Assembly (NCBI RefSeq): GCF_014705605.1
Contig: NZ_JACXIZ010000017.1
Span: 62,001-126,000, forward strand
Reading direction: 5' to 3'
Origin: Paenibacillus sabuli
GTDB lineage: Bacteria; Bacillota; Bacilli; Paenibacillales; Paenibacillaceae
DNA: 64,000 nt
Below the pieces are notes generated by a model, which was given only the letters and a program-made list of their open reading frames with translations, searched no databases and was not told the origin of the DNA. Below, in pieces: positions 25,561-34,878 of the stretch. Within the stretch, counting starts at the first letter, position 1; every line of letters begins with the position of its first letter. The translations under genes and the position numbers were made by a program.

Positions 25561-27216
25561 ATGATCAAAAAAGATTCGCTGCTCAAAGGCACGGTCGTCC
25601 TGGCCGCGGCCGCGCTGATCGCCCGCTTCCTGGGAATCTTCCAGCGCGTGCCGCTCGATTATCTGCTCGACCCGGCCGGCATCAAGTACTTCAATCTGGC
25701 CAATACGCTGTATCTGTTCCTGCTCGTCATCGCGACGGCGGGCATCCCGAGCACCGTGAGCAAAATGGTCTCGGAGCGCTACGCCCAAGGGCGGGTCGCC
25801 GAGGCGCAGCAAGTGTATCGCGCGGCCCTGCTGTTCGGGGGCGTCACCGGTCTGATCATCTCGGCCTTATTATTCGTCACGGCGCCGTTCATTACGGCGC
25901 ATATCTCCAAATTCCCCGGCGCCAAGCTGGCGGTGCAGGCGATCGCGCCGTCGCTGCTGCTGTTCCCCGTGCTGGCGATGATGCGCGGCTACTTCCAGGG
26001 CCGGCAGATGATGAGCGCCGGCGCGATCTCTCAGATCGTCGAGCAGGTGCTGCGCGTCGTCTCGGCGATCGGGCTGCTGCTCCTGCTGCTGGGGCTCGGC
26101 TACAGCAACGAGTGGCTCGCCGCCGGCGCGGCCGCCGGTAGCGTGGCGGGCAGCATCGGCGCCTTCGTCGTCATGCTCTGGTATGCGCGCAAGCTGCGCC
26201 GCCAGGACGCCGCCGAGCGGCTGGCGCAGGCGGCTGCGGCCGCGCAGGGGGTCGGCGATCCGAGCCGCAAGCTGAAGCTCTCCGCCATCTACGGCGAGAT
26301 CTTCCGCATGGCGGTGCCGATCGTCATGACGGCGGCGACCGTGCAGTTCCTGTATATGGTGGACGTGACGCTGTTCGTGCGGATGACGGCGGGCTTCTAC
26401 GATGCGGCGCAGGCCGAGCTCGTCGTCGGCTGGCTGGGCAACCGCGCCCAGCCGCTCGCCAGCATCCCGCCGATCCTGGCGATCGCGCTGAGCCAGTCGA
26501 TCATCCCGGCGATCTCCTCGGCCTACGCCGTGCGCAACATGGCCGAGGTGCAGCGCCAGGGCTCGCTGGCGATGCGGATCGTGCTGTTCACCGGCATCCC
26601 GGCGGCGCTGGCGCTGACGGTGGCGGCGGTCTCGGTGACCGGCTTCATCTTCGAGGATGCGCAGGGCAGTCTGATCGTGGCGGCGCTGACGGCGGGGACG
26701 ATCTTCCAGATCACGATGATGACGTCCAATTCGATGCTATTCGGCCTGGGCAAGCCGCGTGCGCCGATGCTGCATACGATGTGGGGCATGGCGGTCAAGG
26801 TGGCCGGCAGCCTCGTGCTCGGTCCGCTGCTCGGCGTCTACGGCCTGATCCTGGCCTCGACGCTGTGCTTCGTGCTCGTCACGACGCTCAATCTGCGGGC
26901 GATCCGCGCCGAGGTGTCGCTGGATGTGCTGGGCGGGCGCTGGGCGCGCTACGCGGGGGCCGTGCTCCTGACCGCAGCCGCGGGCGTCGGCGTCGAATGG
27001 GGCGCCCGGACGCTGCTGGCGCCGCTGCCGGACAAGCTCGGCTACTTTTTCAGCGCGGCGATCTGCGGCGTCGTGATCCTCGGCTTGTATCTGGCCGGAC
27101 TCGTGCTGCTGCGCGTCGTGACGCCGGCCGAGACGGCAGGCTTCCCGGGCCCGGTGCGCAAGCTGTTCGGGCTGCTATTCCGGGTATTGCCGACTGCCCG
27201 GCGAGCGCGGGGTTAG
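25561..27216 (+). CDS. MATE/MurJ-like oligosaccharide flippase (YtgP/SpoVB family)
   Basis: 551 residues with about fourteen membrane helices. N-terminus KDSLLKGTVVLAAAALIARFLGIFQRVPLDYLL and the ATAGIPSTVSKMVSERYA segment match the polysaccharide-biosynthesis flippase branch that contains YtgP (lipid II flippase) and SpoVB. These proteins move undecaprenyl-linked sugars across the membrane for wall or cortex synthesis. Which of the two roles applies is undecided. Its ATG lies one base after the DUF456 stop. Confidence 0.88.
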   Translation: MIKKDSLLKGTVVLAAAALIARFLGIFQRVPLDYLLDPAGIKYFNLANTLYLFLLVIATAGIPSTVSKMVSERYAQGRVAEAQQVYRAALLFGGVTGLIISALLFVTAPFITAHISKFPGAKLAVQAIAPSLLLFPVLAMMRGYFQGRQMMSAGAISQIVEQVLRVVSAIGLLLLLLGLGYSNEWLAAGAAAGSVAGSIGAFVVMLWYARKLRRQDAAERLAQAAAAAQGVGDPSRKLKLSAIYGEIFRMAVPIVMTAATVQFLYMVDVTLFVRMTAGFYDAAQAELVVGWLGNRAQPLASIPPILAIALSQSIIPAISSAYAVRNMAEVQRQGSLAMRIVLFTGIPAALALTVAAVSVTGFIFEDAQGSLIVAALTAGTIFQITMMTSNSMLFGLGKPRAPMLHTMWGMAVKVAGSLVLGPLLGVYGLILASTLCFVLVTTLNLRAIRAEVSLDVLGGRWARYAGAVLLTAAAGVGVEWGARTLLAPLPDKLGYFFSAAICGVVILGLYLAGLVLLRVVTPAETAGFPGPVRKLFGLLFRVLPTARRARG

Positions 27217-27467
27217 AGGTTGTTATTCTGCGACCGTCTCGGAGCGCGGGGGACGGTCGGCACGAGGGCGTCCGGGACGACGCACGCATCAGACCAAAGC
27301 CGTCGCTGCTTAGAGCGGCGGCTCTTGCCCTAAGATTAGTGCGAAACGCACGCGGATTCGCTTCCGTATTATTCATATGTTGTCCTAAGCTATCCGGCGA
27401 ACGGGCGACATGCTAAGATGGGCTGGTATCCTGTTAAATGGGATCCGGGAGAGGGGTAGATGATTAC

Positions 27468-29051
27468 ATGAAACATTGGAAGCTGCGTACGATGATGGCG
27501 CTGCTGCTGGCGGCGGTGCTGCTCGTGGCGGCGGGGTGCCAGGCGGTCGGCGGGGTCGACCTGAACAAGGCGCTGCAGCAATCGCTGCGTGTGACGTCCG
27601 GGGAAAGCGCACATACGCTGGAGCTGGAGCTGACGTTCGCGGAGGATGCGGCGGATCAGATGAGCGCGGAGGAAGCGGAGATGCTGCGCCTGTTCTCCTC
27701 GATCAAGCTGGAGCTGGATGAAGTCAAGCAGCAGGCGAATGGCAATGCCTCGATGCGGGGCGCGCTCGCGCTCGGCGATCTGGAGATCGGCTTCCGCGCG
27801 GTCGCGACCGATACGCTCGTCATGGTCGAGCTGGACGGTGTGGCGCGGCCGCTGGTGCTCGATCTGAATGCGATGCTGGAGGAGAGCGGCGAGCTGGACG
27901 ACAGCACGGCCGCACTGTTCGATGCGGATGCGCAGGCCGAGCTGACGGAGCTGACCCGCGAGGCGGTCTATACGGCCGGCGACTTCCTGATCGGCCATCT
28001 GCCGAATCCGGAGCGGATCGCGGTCGGCGGCGTGCAGGAGGAGATCCACGGCGAGACGCTGAGCCTGATGAAGGTGTCGGCTGAGCTGGACGGGACAGAA
28101 GTGCTGGGCTGGGCGAAGGGTTATCTCGAAGCGCTGCTCGCGGATCGCGCGGGCATCGAGACGCTGCTGACCGAGCTCATGGCGCTCGCCGAGAGCGACG
28201 CGGCGCAGGAGCTGCTCGGCAGCCTCGGCGTAGAGACGATGCTGCCGGCGGATATGGACGAGGCCGCGCGCGCCGAGCAGATCGCAGAGGGCGCGGAGGA
28301 GATGGTCTCGACGCTGGAGATGCTGCTCGACGAGCTCGAGACGTTCGAGGCGGACAACGGTGATTCGCTGGCCGGCTGGCTCAACGAGCAGTCGTACATC
28401 GCCGCCGATCTGTACATCGACAGCAAGCTGGACGTGCGCAAGAGCGACATGGAGCTCGTGCTGCAGCCTTCGGAGGAGGCGTTGATGTGGCCGCTGGAGC
28501 GGATCGCGGTCCGCTCGTCGGCCGAGCTGTGGAATGTAAACGGCGCGGTCGAGGTAGAGGCGCTGGAGGCGCCGGCGGATGCGATCCCGCTGGAGTCGCT
28601 GATGTGGATGGAGTCATACGACCTGATGCAGGAGATGGAAGCTTCGTCCGATCTGTACCGGCTGTTCGAGCGACTCGGACTGAACCGGCAGGAACTCACC
28701 CTGTACGCGCAGTACGATTATTATCCGCCGATCGTGACGCCGGACGGGGTGACGATCGTGCCGCTGCGGACAGTCGCCGAGGGACTCGGCGGCGAGGTGA
28801 CGTACGAGGCCGCCACGGGACGCTACGTCGTGTACGACCCGGCCACGGGCACGACGATCGCACTCGCCAAAAACGACGATTCGGTCCTCGTCAACGGACT
28901 GGCTCGGACCTGGTCTTATCCGGTCATCAATCTCGACGGCGTCCTCTACGTGCCGGCCCGCAATATGGTCGAGGCGCTGGGAGGCACGCTGCATTGGGTG
29001 AACGACGAGGAGCTCGAGCTGCGCTATCTCGAAATCGAGCGCGTGCTCTAA
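27468..29051 (+). CDS. Lipoprotein with C-terminal copper amine oxidase N-like (stalk) domain
   Basis: 527 residues. Lipobox VAAGC with Cys24. The middle (30-420) is acidic, helical and rich in Glu, Leu and Ala, with no recognised domain. The last 110 residues contain paired motifs GVTIVPLRTVAEGLGGEV and GVLYVPARNMVEALGGTL, the PF07833 repeats found in Paenibacillus surface proteins. It is probably an envelope protein on the outer face of the membrane. The start at 27468 has GAGAGGGG about eleven bases upstream, so the spacing is long. Confidence 0.8.
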   Translation: MKHWKLRTMMALLLAAVLLVAAGCQAVGGVDLNKALQQSLRVTSGESAHTLELELTFAEDAADQMSAEEAEMLRLFSSIKLELDEVKQQANGNASMRGALALGDLEIGFRAVATDTLVMVELDGVARPLVLDLNAMLEESGELDDSTAALFDADAQAELTELTREAVYTAGDFLIGHLPNPERIAVGGVQEEIHGETLSLMKVSAELDGTEVLGWAKGYLEALLADRAGIETLLTELMALAESDAAQELLGSLGVETMLPADMDEAARAEQIAEGAEEMVSTLEMLLDELETFEADNGDSLAGWLNEQSYIAADLYIDSKLDVRKSDMELVLQPSEEALMWPLERIAVRSSAELWNVNGAVEVEALEAPADAIPLESLMWMESYDLMQEMEASSDLYRLFERLGLNRQELTLYAQYDYYPPIVTPDGVTIVPLRTVAEGLGGEVTYEAATGRYVVYDPATGTTIALAKNDDSVLVNGLARTWSYPVINLDGVLYVPARNMVEALGGTLHWVNDEELELRYLEIERVL

Positions 29052-29077
29052 CGCGCCTGACAAGGAGGTGAATGCAC

Positions 29078-29428
29078 ATGGATAAGCTGACTACGGAGGC
29101 GGAATTCCGCGCGCGGACGGCAGCGGGCGATGCGCTCGCGATCGTCGTATTCAAGACGACCTGGTGCAAGGATTGCCACTATATCGAGCCGTTCATGCCG
29201 GAGCTGGAGCGGCAGTATGCGGGACGGGCGACGTTTTTGGAAGCCGATCGCGACGAGCTGCCGGAGCTGTGCGAGGAGCTGCGCATTCTCGGCATTCCGA
29301 GCTTCATCGCCTTTTACAAGGGGCAGGAACTGGTCCGCTTCGTCAACAAGCTGCGCAAGTCGCGCGAGGAGATCGAGCAGTTCGTCGACCGCGCGCTGGA
29401 GGTAGCGGCGGCACTTGAGCAGCGCTGA
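29078..29428 (+). CDS. Thioredoxin-like protein
   Basis: 116 residues with a thioredoxin fold and the redox motif WCKDC (Cys30, Cys33), followed by the cis-Pro region LGIPSFIAFYKG. There is no signal sequence, so it is cytoplasmic. The Lys-Asp pair between the cysteines differs from the GP of classical thioredoxin, which suggests a specialised role. Start 29078 is preferred to ATG 29072, which is only three bases after GGAGG. Confidence 0.88.
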   Translation: MDKLTTEAEFRARTAAGDALAIVVFKTTWCKDCHYIEPFMPELERQYAGRATFLEADRDELPELCEELRILGIPSFIAFYKGQELVRFVNKLRKSREEIEQFVDRALEVAAALEQR

Positions 29429-29528
29429 GGCGTCGGTCGACTCCGGAGCCGGCGGTCGTCCGACCGCCGTCAAGGCTTCGTTCCCCGCGCACCGCGCACC
29501 GCGCGCGGATAGCAAGCCGCTTTTGGCT

Positions 29529-29578
29529 AGCACCCGCTTTCCCGGTCCATGCGGATCGGGGGAGGCGGGTGCTTTGCC
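29529..29578 (+). terminator. Terminator after the thioredoxin-like gene
   Basis: AGCACCCGC at 29529-29537 pairs with GCGGGTGCT at 29564-29572, with a further inner stem, then TTGCCGATTTT. Confidence 0.6.
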
Positions 29579-29701
29579 GATTTTAGCCGCCCGGGCGGTC
29601 TGACCGCTCAGCGCTCGGAGTTTTCACATTTTCAACATGGCTTTTGCCCGGCGATCCCGCTATAATGAAACTTGGTCAATACCCGGAAAGTGGTGATTGC
29701 T

Positions 29702-30631
29702 TTGGTATCCAGCCGTTATCGCAGACTGACCGTCGTCGTCTGCATCGGCATGCTGCTCGTCTTGCTGGCCGGCGCGCTCGTCACGAATACGGGCTCGGGC
29801 CGCGGCTGCGGCGACGACTGGCCGCTCTGTCACGGCAAGTTCATTCCCGCCTACACGCTGGAATCGATGCTCGAATATTCGCACCGCGCCGTGAGCGCAG
29901 CCGTCGGCTTCCTCGTGCTTGCGTTATTCATCGCTACGCTACTCCGCTATCGCCGTCACGGCGAAGCGGTTCTCTATACGTCCAGCGCGCTGTTCTTCAC
30001 GATCCTGCAAGCGCTGCTCGGCGCGGCGGCGGTCATGTGGCCGCAATCACCGAGTGTGATGGCGCTGCATTTTGGCTTCTCGCTGCTCGCCTTCGCCAGT
30101 ACGATGCTGATCGTGCTGTGGGCGTATCGCCGGCGCACCGCCGAACAAGCGGCGCGGGCGGAGCGGCTGCGCCGCGTGCCGCGCTCGGTGCTGCGGTATT
30201 CGTGGGCGCTGTTCGCGTACACATATGTGGTCGTGTATGTCGGCGCATTCATCCGGCACACCAAGACCTCCGGCGGCTGCGGCGGCGACTGGCCGCTCTG
30301 CAACGGCGCGGTCATTCCCGAGCTGAGCGGAGCCTCCGGTCTCGTCTTCACGCATCGCGTGCTGGCGATCGTACTCGTCATCAACGTAATTATTCTGATG
30401 GTGCACCTGCGTCGCCTGGCGGGCCAGGAAGAGCTGACCCGTGTCGCCACGTGGATGGCGGTCCTGGTCGTGGTGCAGGTATTCAGCGGCGCCCTGCTGA
30501 CCGTGACATTGACGAACGAGAATGTATATATCTTCACAGGCCTGCTGCACAACGTCATCATCTCGCTGTTCTTCGGACTGCTGGCGGATGTGTGCATCCA
30601 GGCATGGAAGCATCGGGGGGGACGAGCTTGA
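29702..30631 (+). CDS. ctaA: Heme A synthase CtaA
   Basis: 309 residues with eight membrane helices in two homologous halves. Each half has the paired Cys loop (GRGCGDDWPLCHG near 37-49 and GGCGGDWPLCNG near 190-202) and a heme-ligand histidine (EYSHRAVSA and VFTHRVLAI). The enzyme oxidises heme O to heme A. The start is placed at the TTG at 29702 because AAAGTGGTGA precedes it by five bases and a TATAAT at 29661-29666 would put the transcript start after the in-frame TTG at 29672; GTG 29690 is an alternative. UbiD follows two bases later. Confidence 0.93.
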   Translation: MVSSRYRRLTVVVCIGMLLVLLAGALVTNTGSGRGCGDDWPLCHGKFIPAYTLESMLEYSHRAVSAAVGFLVLALFIATLLRYRRHGEAVLYTSSALFFTILQALLGAAAVMWPQSPSVMALHFGFSLLAFASTMLIVLWAYRRRTAEQAARAERLRRVPRSVLRYSWALFAYTYVVVYVGAFIRHTKTSGGCGGDWPLCNGAVIPELSGASGLVFTHRVLAIVLVINVIILMVHLRRLAGQEELTRVATWMAVLVVVQVFSGALLTVTLTNENVYIFTGLLHNVIISLFFGLLADVCIQAWKHRGGRA

Positions 30632-30632
30632 T

Positions 30633-32396
30633 ATGACCTATACGAATCTGCCAAGTCTGATTGAAGCGCTGCGCCGAGAGGGCGAGCTGACCGTCATCGA
30701 GGCGCCGGTCGATCCGGTGCTGGAGCTGGCCGAAATTCACCGCCGCGTCATCGACGACGGCGGTCCGGCGCTGCTGTTCACGAATGTGAAGGGCAGCGCT
30801 TTTCCCGTGGTCACGAATCTGTTCGGCACGATCAAGCGCGTCAACCTGGCCTTCGGCACGCGGCCAGAGGAGCTGATGAAGCGCGTCGTCGGCGCCGTGG
30901 ACAAGCTGTTGCCGCCGAAGCCCGCCGCCCTGTGGGGCGAGCGTGACATGCTGTGGGACCTGATGAAGGTCGGCCTGCGCCGCGTGCCGGCCTCGCGCGC
31001 GCCGATCCGGGCGCATCATCTGGACCGGGACCCGCTCGCCGGGCTGCCTGCGATCACGTCGTGGCAGGAGGACGGCGGCCCGTTCGTGACGTTGCCGCTC
31101 GTCTATACGGAGCATCCGCAGCACCAGAAGCAGCACAATCTCGGGATGTACCGGATGCAGGTGTTCGACGCCTCGACGACCGGCATGCATTGGCAGATTC
31201 AGAAGGGCGGCGGCTTCCATCATCACGAAGCCGAGCTGCGCGGGGAAGCGCTGCCAGTGTCGGTGTTCCTCGGCGGCCCGCCCGCCTTGATCGCCTCGGC
31301 GATCGCCCCGGTGCCGGAGCATCTGCCCGAGCTGCTGCTGGCCTCGCTGATCGTCGGCGGCAAGCTGCCGGTGACCGACAATCCGCACAGCGCGCATCCG
31401 ATGCCGGCCGAGGCGGAATTCGTCCTCAGCGGCAAGGTGCCGCCCCATGTGCGGCGGCTCGAAGGGCCGTTCGGCGATCACTTCGGCTACTATTCGCTGG
31501 CGCATGAGTTCCCGGTGTTCGAGGTCGGGCATCTGTGGCATCGGCGCAATGCGATCTACCCGGCGACGATCGTCGGCAAGCCGCGCCAGGAGGACTACTA
31601 CCTCGGCGACTTCCTGCAGCGGCTGCTCTCGCCGGCCTTCCCGATGGTGATGCCGGCGGTCAAGGAGTTGTGGACGTACGCCGAGACGGGCTTTCATTCG
31701 CTCGCGGCGGCCGTCGTGCGCGAGAGCTACTCGCGCGAGGCGCTCGTCTCCGCGTTCCGCATTCTCGGGGAGGGCCAGCTGTCGCTGACCAAGTTCCTCA
31801 TGCTGACGGACCAGCCGGTGGAGCTGGTGCATTTCCCGCAGCTGCTGGAAGCGGTGCTGGCGCGCTTCGACCCGCACACCGACCTGTTCGTCTTCGACAA
31901 GACGAGCCACGATACGCTCGATTACACCGGGGGCAAGCTCAATCACGGCTCCAAGGCGGTCATGCTCGGCGTCGGCGAGCCGCGGCGCGAGCTGCCGGCT
32001 GTGTACGACGAGGGCGCAATCGAGGAGGTCGGCCGCATCGAGGTGTACTGCCGCGGCTGTCTCGTCGTCTCCGGCGCGGCCTACACCGAGGAGCCGGAGC
32101 TCGCGCAGCGGCTCGTGCAGCGCCTGTGCGCGCGCGGTACGGCGTGGCCGCTCGTCATCCTGGCGGACGAGGCCGGCGTAGCAGGCGATCAGACAGCCTT
32201 CCTGTGGACGGTGTTCACGCGCTTCAATCCGGCCGACGATATCTATGCGGAAGCGGTGCTGGCGAAGCATCACGTCGGATATGCGCTGCCGCTCGTCATC
32301 GATGCCCGGATGAAGCCGGGCTATCCGGACGAGCTGATTCCGGACCCTGCCGTGACCGCGCTGGTGGACCGGCGTTGGAAGGAATATTTCGCTTGA
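30633..32396 (+). CDS. UbiD-family decarboxylase
   Basis: 587 residues, typical of UbiD. Characteristic stretches are GPALLFTNVKGS, VTNLFGTIKRVNLAFG, GMHWQIQKGGGFHHHEAE and the active-site region LEGPFGDHFGYYSLAHEFPVF. UbiD enzymes use prenylated FMN, made by UbiX, to decarboxylate aromatic acids. Because mqnE (futalosine pathway) is in the same window, a late menaquinone decarboxylation role is plausible, but this is inference; no UbiX gene is seen here. It is translationally close to ctaA. Confidence 0.88.
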   Translation: MTYTNLPSLIEALRREGELTVIEAPVDPVLELAEIHRRVIDDGGPALLFTNVKGSAFPVVTNLFGTIKRVNLAFGTRPEELMKRVVGAVDKLLPPKPAALWGERDMLWDLMKVGLRRVPASRAPIRAHHLDRDPLAGLPAITSWQEDGGPFVTLPLVYTEHPQHQKQHNLGMYRMQVFDASTTGMHWQIQKGGGFHHHEAELRGEALPVSVFLGGPPALIASAIAPVPEHLPELLLASLIVGGKLPVTDNPHSAHPMPAEAEFVLSGKVPPHVRRLEGPFGDHFGYYSLAHEFPVFEVGHLWHRRNAIYPATIVGKPRQEDYYLGDFLQRLLSPAFPMVMPAVKELWTYAETGFHSLAAAVVRESYSREALVSAFRILGEGQLSLTKFLMLTDQPVELVHFPQLLEAVLARFDPHTDLFVFDKTSHDTLDYTGGKLNHGSKAVMLGVGEPRRELPAVYDEGAIEEVGRIEVYCRGCLVVSGAAYTEEPELAQRLVQRLCARGTAWPLVILADEAGVAGDQTAFLWTVFTRFNPADDIYAEAVLAKHHVGYALPLVIDARMKPGYPDELIPDPAVTALVDRRWKEYFA

Positions 32397-32439
32397 GGGC
32401 ATACTGATACGGACGTCATGGCGAAAGGGGGCTAGGCCA

Positions 32440-33159
32440 ATGCTGCGCACGCTGCTCGGACAACCGCCGCGCACGCCCGAGGGGCGCACGGCGCGCACGA
32501 TCAAGGCGATGGAGCACTTCATCGCACAGCTGATTCAGCAGCGCGAGGCTGCGGCGCATGATTACGAAGTGGCCAAAAAGCTGCGCACCTACGAGATCTG
32601 GACGCTTGGCCTGGTCGCTTCGCTGGATGAGCTGGAGGAGAGCCGCTTTGCCTCACACTATTTTGCGTCTCGCATCGACGCGGAATACTTGAGCGAGATG
32701 AACGAGGCCGAGCTGCTCGATTATGCGCGTTACGTTTATTTCGATAAAAACGCCTTCATCCGCATCTTCTCGCTGCTGGACAAGCTGGGTACGCTGCTCA
32801 ACGATCTGCTCGCACTCCGGACGGAGCGCATGAAGCGGCAATTCTCGTATTTTACCGTCGTGCGGCGCATGAGCGGGGAGCCTGCGCATCAAGCGCTGTG
32901 GAAGCGTCTGGAGGCGGTGAAGGAGCAGCACCGCGAGCCGATCTCGCGGCTGCGCAAGCGGCGCAATACGGAGATTCACTTCATGAATTCGGAAATGCAC
33001 GACGATCTGCTGCATCTGAACGCCGGTCTGGAGGAAGAAGCGCGGCTGGAGGATATCCGCGCTCAGCTGGCCACGCTCGACCGCGGCTGCGAGATGGTCA
33101 AGGACTCACTGCGGCTGGCCTTCGAGTATGCGGTGGACAGGATGAGGGAAGCGCGCTGA
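32440..33159 (+). CDS. HEPN-like protein (Cthe_2314 type)
   Basis: 239 residues, all helical, without membrane segments. Residues 175-180 read RNTEIH, which matches the R-x4-6-H active motif of HEPN domains, and the overall pattern resembles the Cthe_2314-like HEPN group. HEPN proteins are often RNases or nucleotide-binding partners in conflict systems, but no antitoxin-like or nucleotidyltransferase gene adjoins it. Function is therefore not assigned. It lies 43 bases downstream of the UbiD gene. Confidence 0.6.
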   Translation: MLRTLLGQPPRTPEGRTARTIKAMEHFIAQLIQQREAAAHDYEVAKKLRTYEIWTLGLVASLDELEESRFASHYFASRIDAEYLSEMNEAELLDYARYVYFDKNAFIRIFSLLDKLGTLLNDLLALRTERMKRQFSYFTVVRRMSGEPAHQALWKRLEAVKEQHREPISRLRKRRNTEIHFMNSEMHDDLLHLNAGLEEEARLEDIRAQLATLDRGCEMVKDSLRLAFEYAVDRMREAR

Positions 33160-33222
33160 TGTGCTATACTGATCGTGCATGGCGGCTTGCCCGCAGATGG
33201 AGAACGGGGGGGAATCGCATCC

Positions 33223-33999
33223 GTGGAGTTGAAGGGCAAAACGGCACTCATTACGGGAAGTGCCAAAGGGCTCGGGAAAAGTACTGCGCTGCATCTGGCC
33301 CGCATGGGATGCAATATCGTGATCAATTATGTCCATAGCGAGCGCGAGGCCGGACAGCTCTGTGCCGAGCTCGAGGCGCGCGGCGTGCGCGCGGCGGCGA
33401 TCCAGGCCGATATCGCCGACCCGGAGCAGACGGAGCGGCTCGCGGAGCAGGCCGAGCGGGAGATGGGCGGCATTGATATCCTCGTCAACAACGCCGGGCC
33501 GTTCATCCGCGAGCGGCGGCTGTTCGCCAATTATGCACGCGAGGAGATCCTCGGCTTGGTCAGCGGCAATCTGCTCGGCGTGATGCTGCTCGACCACAAG
33601 CTGCTGACTGGAATGCGGGCGCGCAACTGGGGACGAATCATCCACTTCGGCTTCGGACACGCCGGCGAGGCGCGGGCCTGGCCGCAGCGGGCCGTCTACG
33701 CCGCGGCGAAGACGGGACTCGTCTCCTTCACCAAGACGCTCGCAGTGGAGGAAGCATCGTATGGCATCACGGTCAACATGATCTGCCCCGGCGATATTCG
33801 CGGCGCCAACAAGGAGCGCACGATCGACGAGGTGCAAGGCGAGACCGACGAGGAGGCGCCGCGCGGACGCCCGGGGACCGGCGAGGATATCGCCCGCGCG
33901 ATCGGATTCCTGTGCGAGGCGCGGTCCGATTTTATCACCGGCAACATCCTCGACGTGACCGGCGGGCTTGATCCGATTCGCGGCACGCTCAAGGGATGA
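33223..33999 (+). CDS. Short-chain dehydrogenase/reductase (SDR)
   Basis: 258 residues with a Rossmann fold: cofactor loop TGSAKGLGK (11-19), LVNNAGPF near 88, and active-site Tyr159-x3-Lys163 in VYAAAKTG. The catalytic serine expected 13 residues before the tyrosine is replaced by His146 in the sequence HFGFGHAGE, so activity may be altered. The C-terminal FITGNILDVTGGLDP resembles FabG-like enzymes. A GTG start at 33223 follows a G-rich site. Substrate unknown. Confidence 0.85.
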   Translation: MELKGKTALITGSAKGLGKSTALHLARMGCNIVINYVHSEREAGQLCAELEARGVRAAAIQADIADPEQTERLAEQAEREMGGIDILVNNAGPFIRERRLFANYAREEILGLVSGNLLGVMLLDHKLLTGMRARNWGRIIHFGFGHAGEARAWPQRAVYAAAKTGLVSFTKTLAVEEASYGITVNMICPGDIRGANKERTIDEVQGETDEEAPRGRPGTGEDIARAIGFLCEARSDFITGNILDVTGGLDPIRGTLKG

Positions 34000-34021
34000 T
34001 CAACTTTTATCCGTTCCAAAA

Positions 34022-34064
34022 AAAAGCGTCTCGCCGCCGAATCATTCGGAAGCAAGACGCTTTG
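34022..34064. terminator. Bidirectional terminator between SDR and nifU-like genes
   Basis: AAAGCGTCT at 34023-34031 pairs with AGACGCTTT at 34055-34063, with additional pairing inside (CCGAAT/ATTCGG), flanked by A- and T-tracts. Confidence 0.85.
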
Positions 34065-34102
34065 TTGTACAAGTATAGTGAAGACCTACACTTTGTATGC
34101 TT

Positions 34103-34345
34103 TTAAAATACTTGGACGACCTCTTGCACACCTTCGACCTCTTCGACGAGGGCGCGTTCGATGCCGGCTTTCAGCGTAATCGTGGAGCTCGGGCAGCTGC
34201 CGCAAGCACCCATCAGCTTGAGCTTGACGATGCCGTCTTCGACATCCACCAATTCGACGTCTCCGCCGTCGCGCTGCAGGAAGGGCCGAAGCTTGTCGAG
34301 CACGTCCAGCACTTCGTCGTACTTTGAGGTTTGTGTATCGCTCAT
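34103..34345 (-). CDS. yutI: NifU C-terminal domain iron-sulfur scaffold (YutI-like)
   Basis: 80 residues, consisting only of the Nfu domain. [20 protein letters not shown] and [21 protein letters not shown] contain the C-x2-C that binds an Fe-S cluster for delivery to apoproteins. Start 34345 follows AAAGGAGTGG. It is divergent from the yuzB-like gene, reproducing the yutI-yuzB-yutJ neighbourhood of B. subtilis. Confidence 0.93.
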   Translation of the reverse strand: MSDTQTSKYDEVLDVLDKLRPFLQRDGGDVELVDVEDGIVKLKLMGACGSCPSSTITLKAGIERALVEEVEGVQEVVQVF

Positions 34346-34425
34346 TGCAATCCACTCCTTTCTTTCTTTATTATAGTACAAAACGAGCCAAATGAAAATG
34401 GTTCGCATAAGGTTAGGTGAAAAAA

Positions 34426-34698
34426 ATGATCAAGCCGATCGTGGAATTTTGCACAAGCAACATGCATCACGGCACCGACAAGGTCATGCGCGAGCTGGAA
34501 CAGGACCCGGAGGTCGATGTCATCGAGTACGGCTGCCTGGGCAATTGCGGCGAATGCTACCTGTTCCCTTACGCTATGGTAAATGGCGAAATCGTCGCCG
34601 CCGAAACGGCCGATGAATTGCGGGATCGCATTGCCGCTTCGATCGAAGAGCAAAAACAGCACACCAGCCAGCTCGACAAGCTTATTGACGATCTATAG
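34426..34698 (+). CDS. yuzB: YuzB-like DUF1450 protein
   Basis: 90 residues. [16 protein letters not shown] and [26 protein letters not shown] match the DUF1450/YuzB family (thioredoxin-like ferredoxin fold with conserved Cys, function unknown). ATG 34426 is preferred; an in-frame GTG lies at 34417. The neighbours nifU-like and yutJ are the same as in B. subtilis. Confidence 0.88.
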   Translation: MIKPIVEFCTSNMHHGTDKVMRELEQDPEVDVIEYGCLGNCGECYLFPYAMVNGEIVAAETADELRDRIAASIEEQKQHTSQLDKLIDDL

Positions 34699-34701
34699 AA
34701 G

Positions 34702-34868
34702 CGTGGTGAAAAAGTGCCAGAGTGGCCGAAAATGCGTTGGAGAAGCGAAGCGTCCGCCATCTTGCTCCTCGATTTATTCTTCTTCTTAGAGAGATAAATT
34801 CAAGAAATCGAGGAGGAACGGCGGTCGGAAATGCATTTCGGGCACGGCGGCGTTCGTTTTTCACCACT
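34702..34868. repeat. 165-bp imperfect palindrome containing dispersed repeat copy C
   Basis: The left edge GTGGTGAAAAA (34703-34713) and right edge TTTTTCACCAC are complementary. Inward, the arms pair with interruptions (GCCGAAAATGC with GCATTTCGG; CTCCTCGATTT with AAATCGAGGAG at 34808-34818) around a T/A-rich centre. It fills the gap between two convergent genes. Copy C of the dispersed repeat is 34719-34752. Confidence 0.75.
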
Positions 34869-34878
34869 CTTTTAATGC

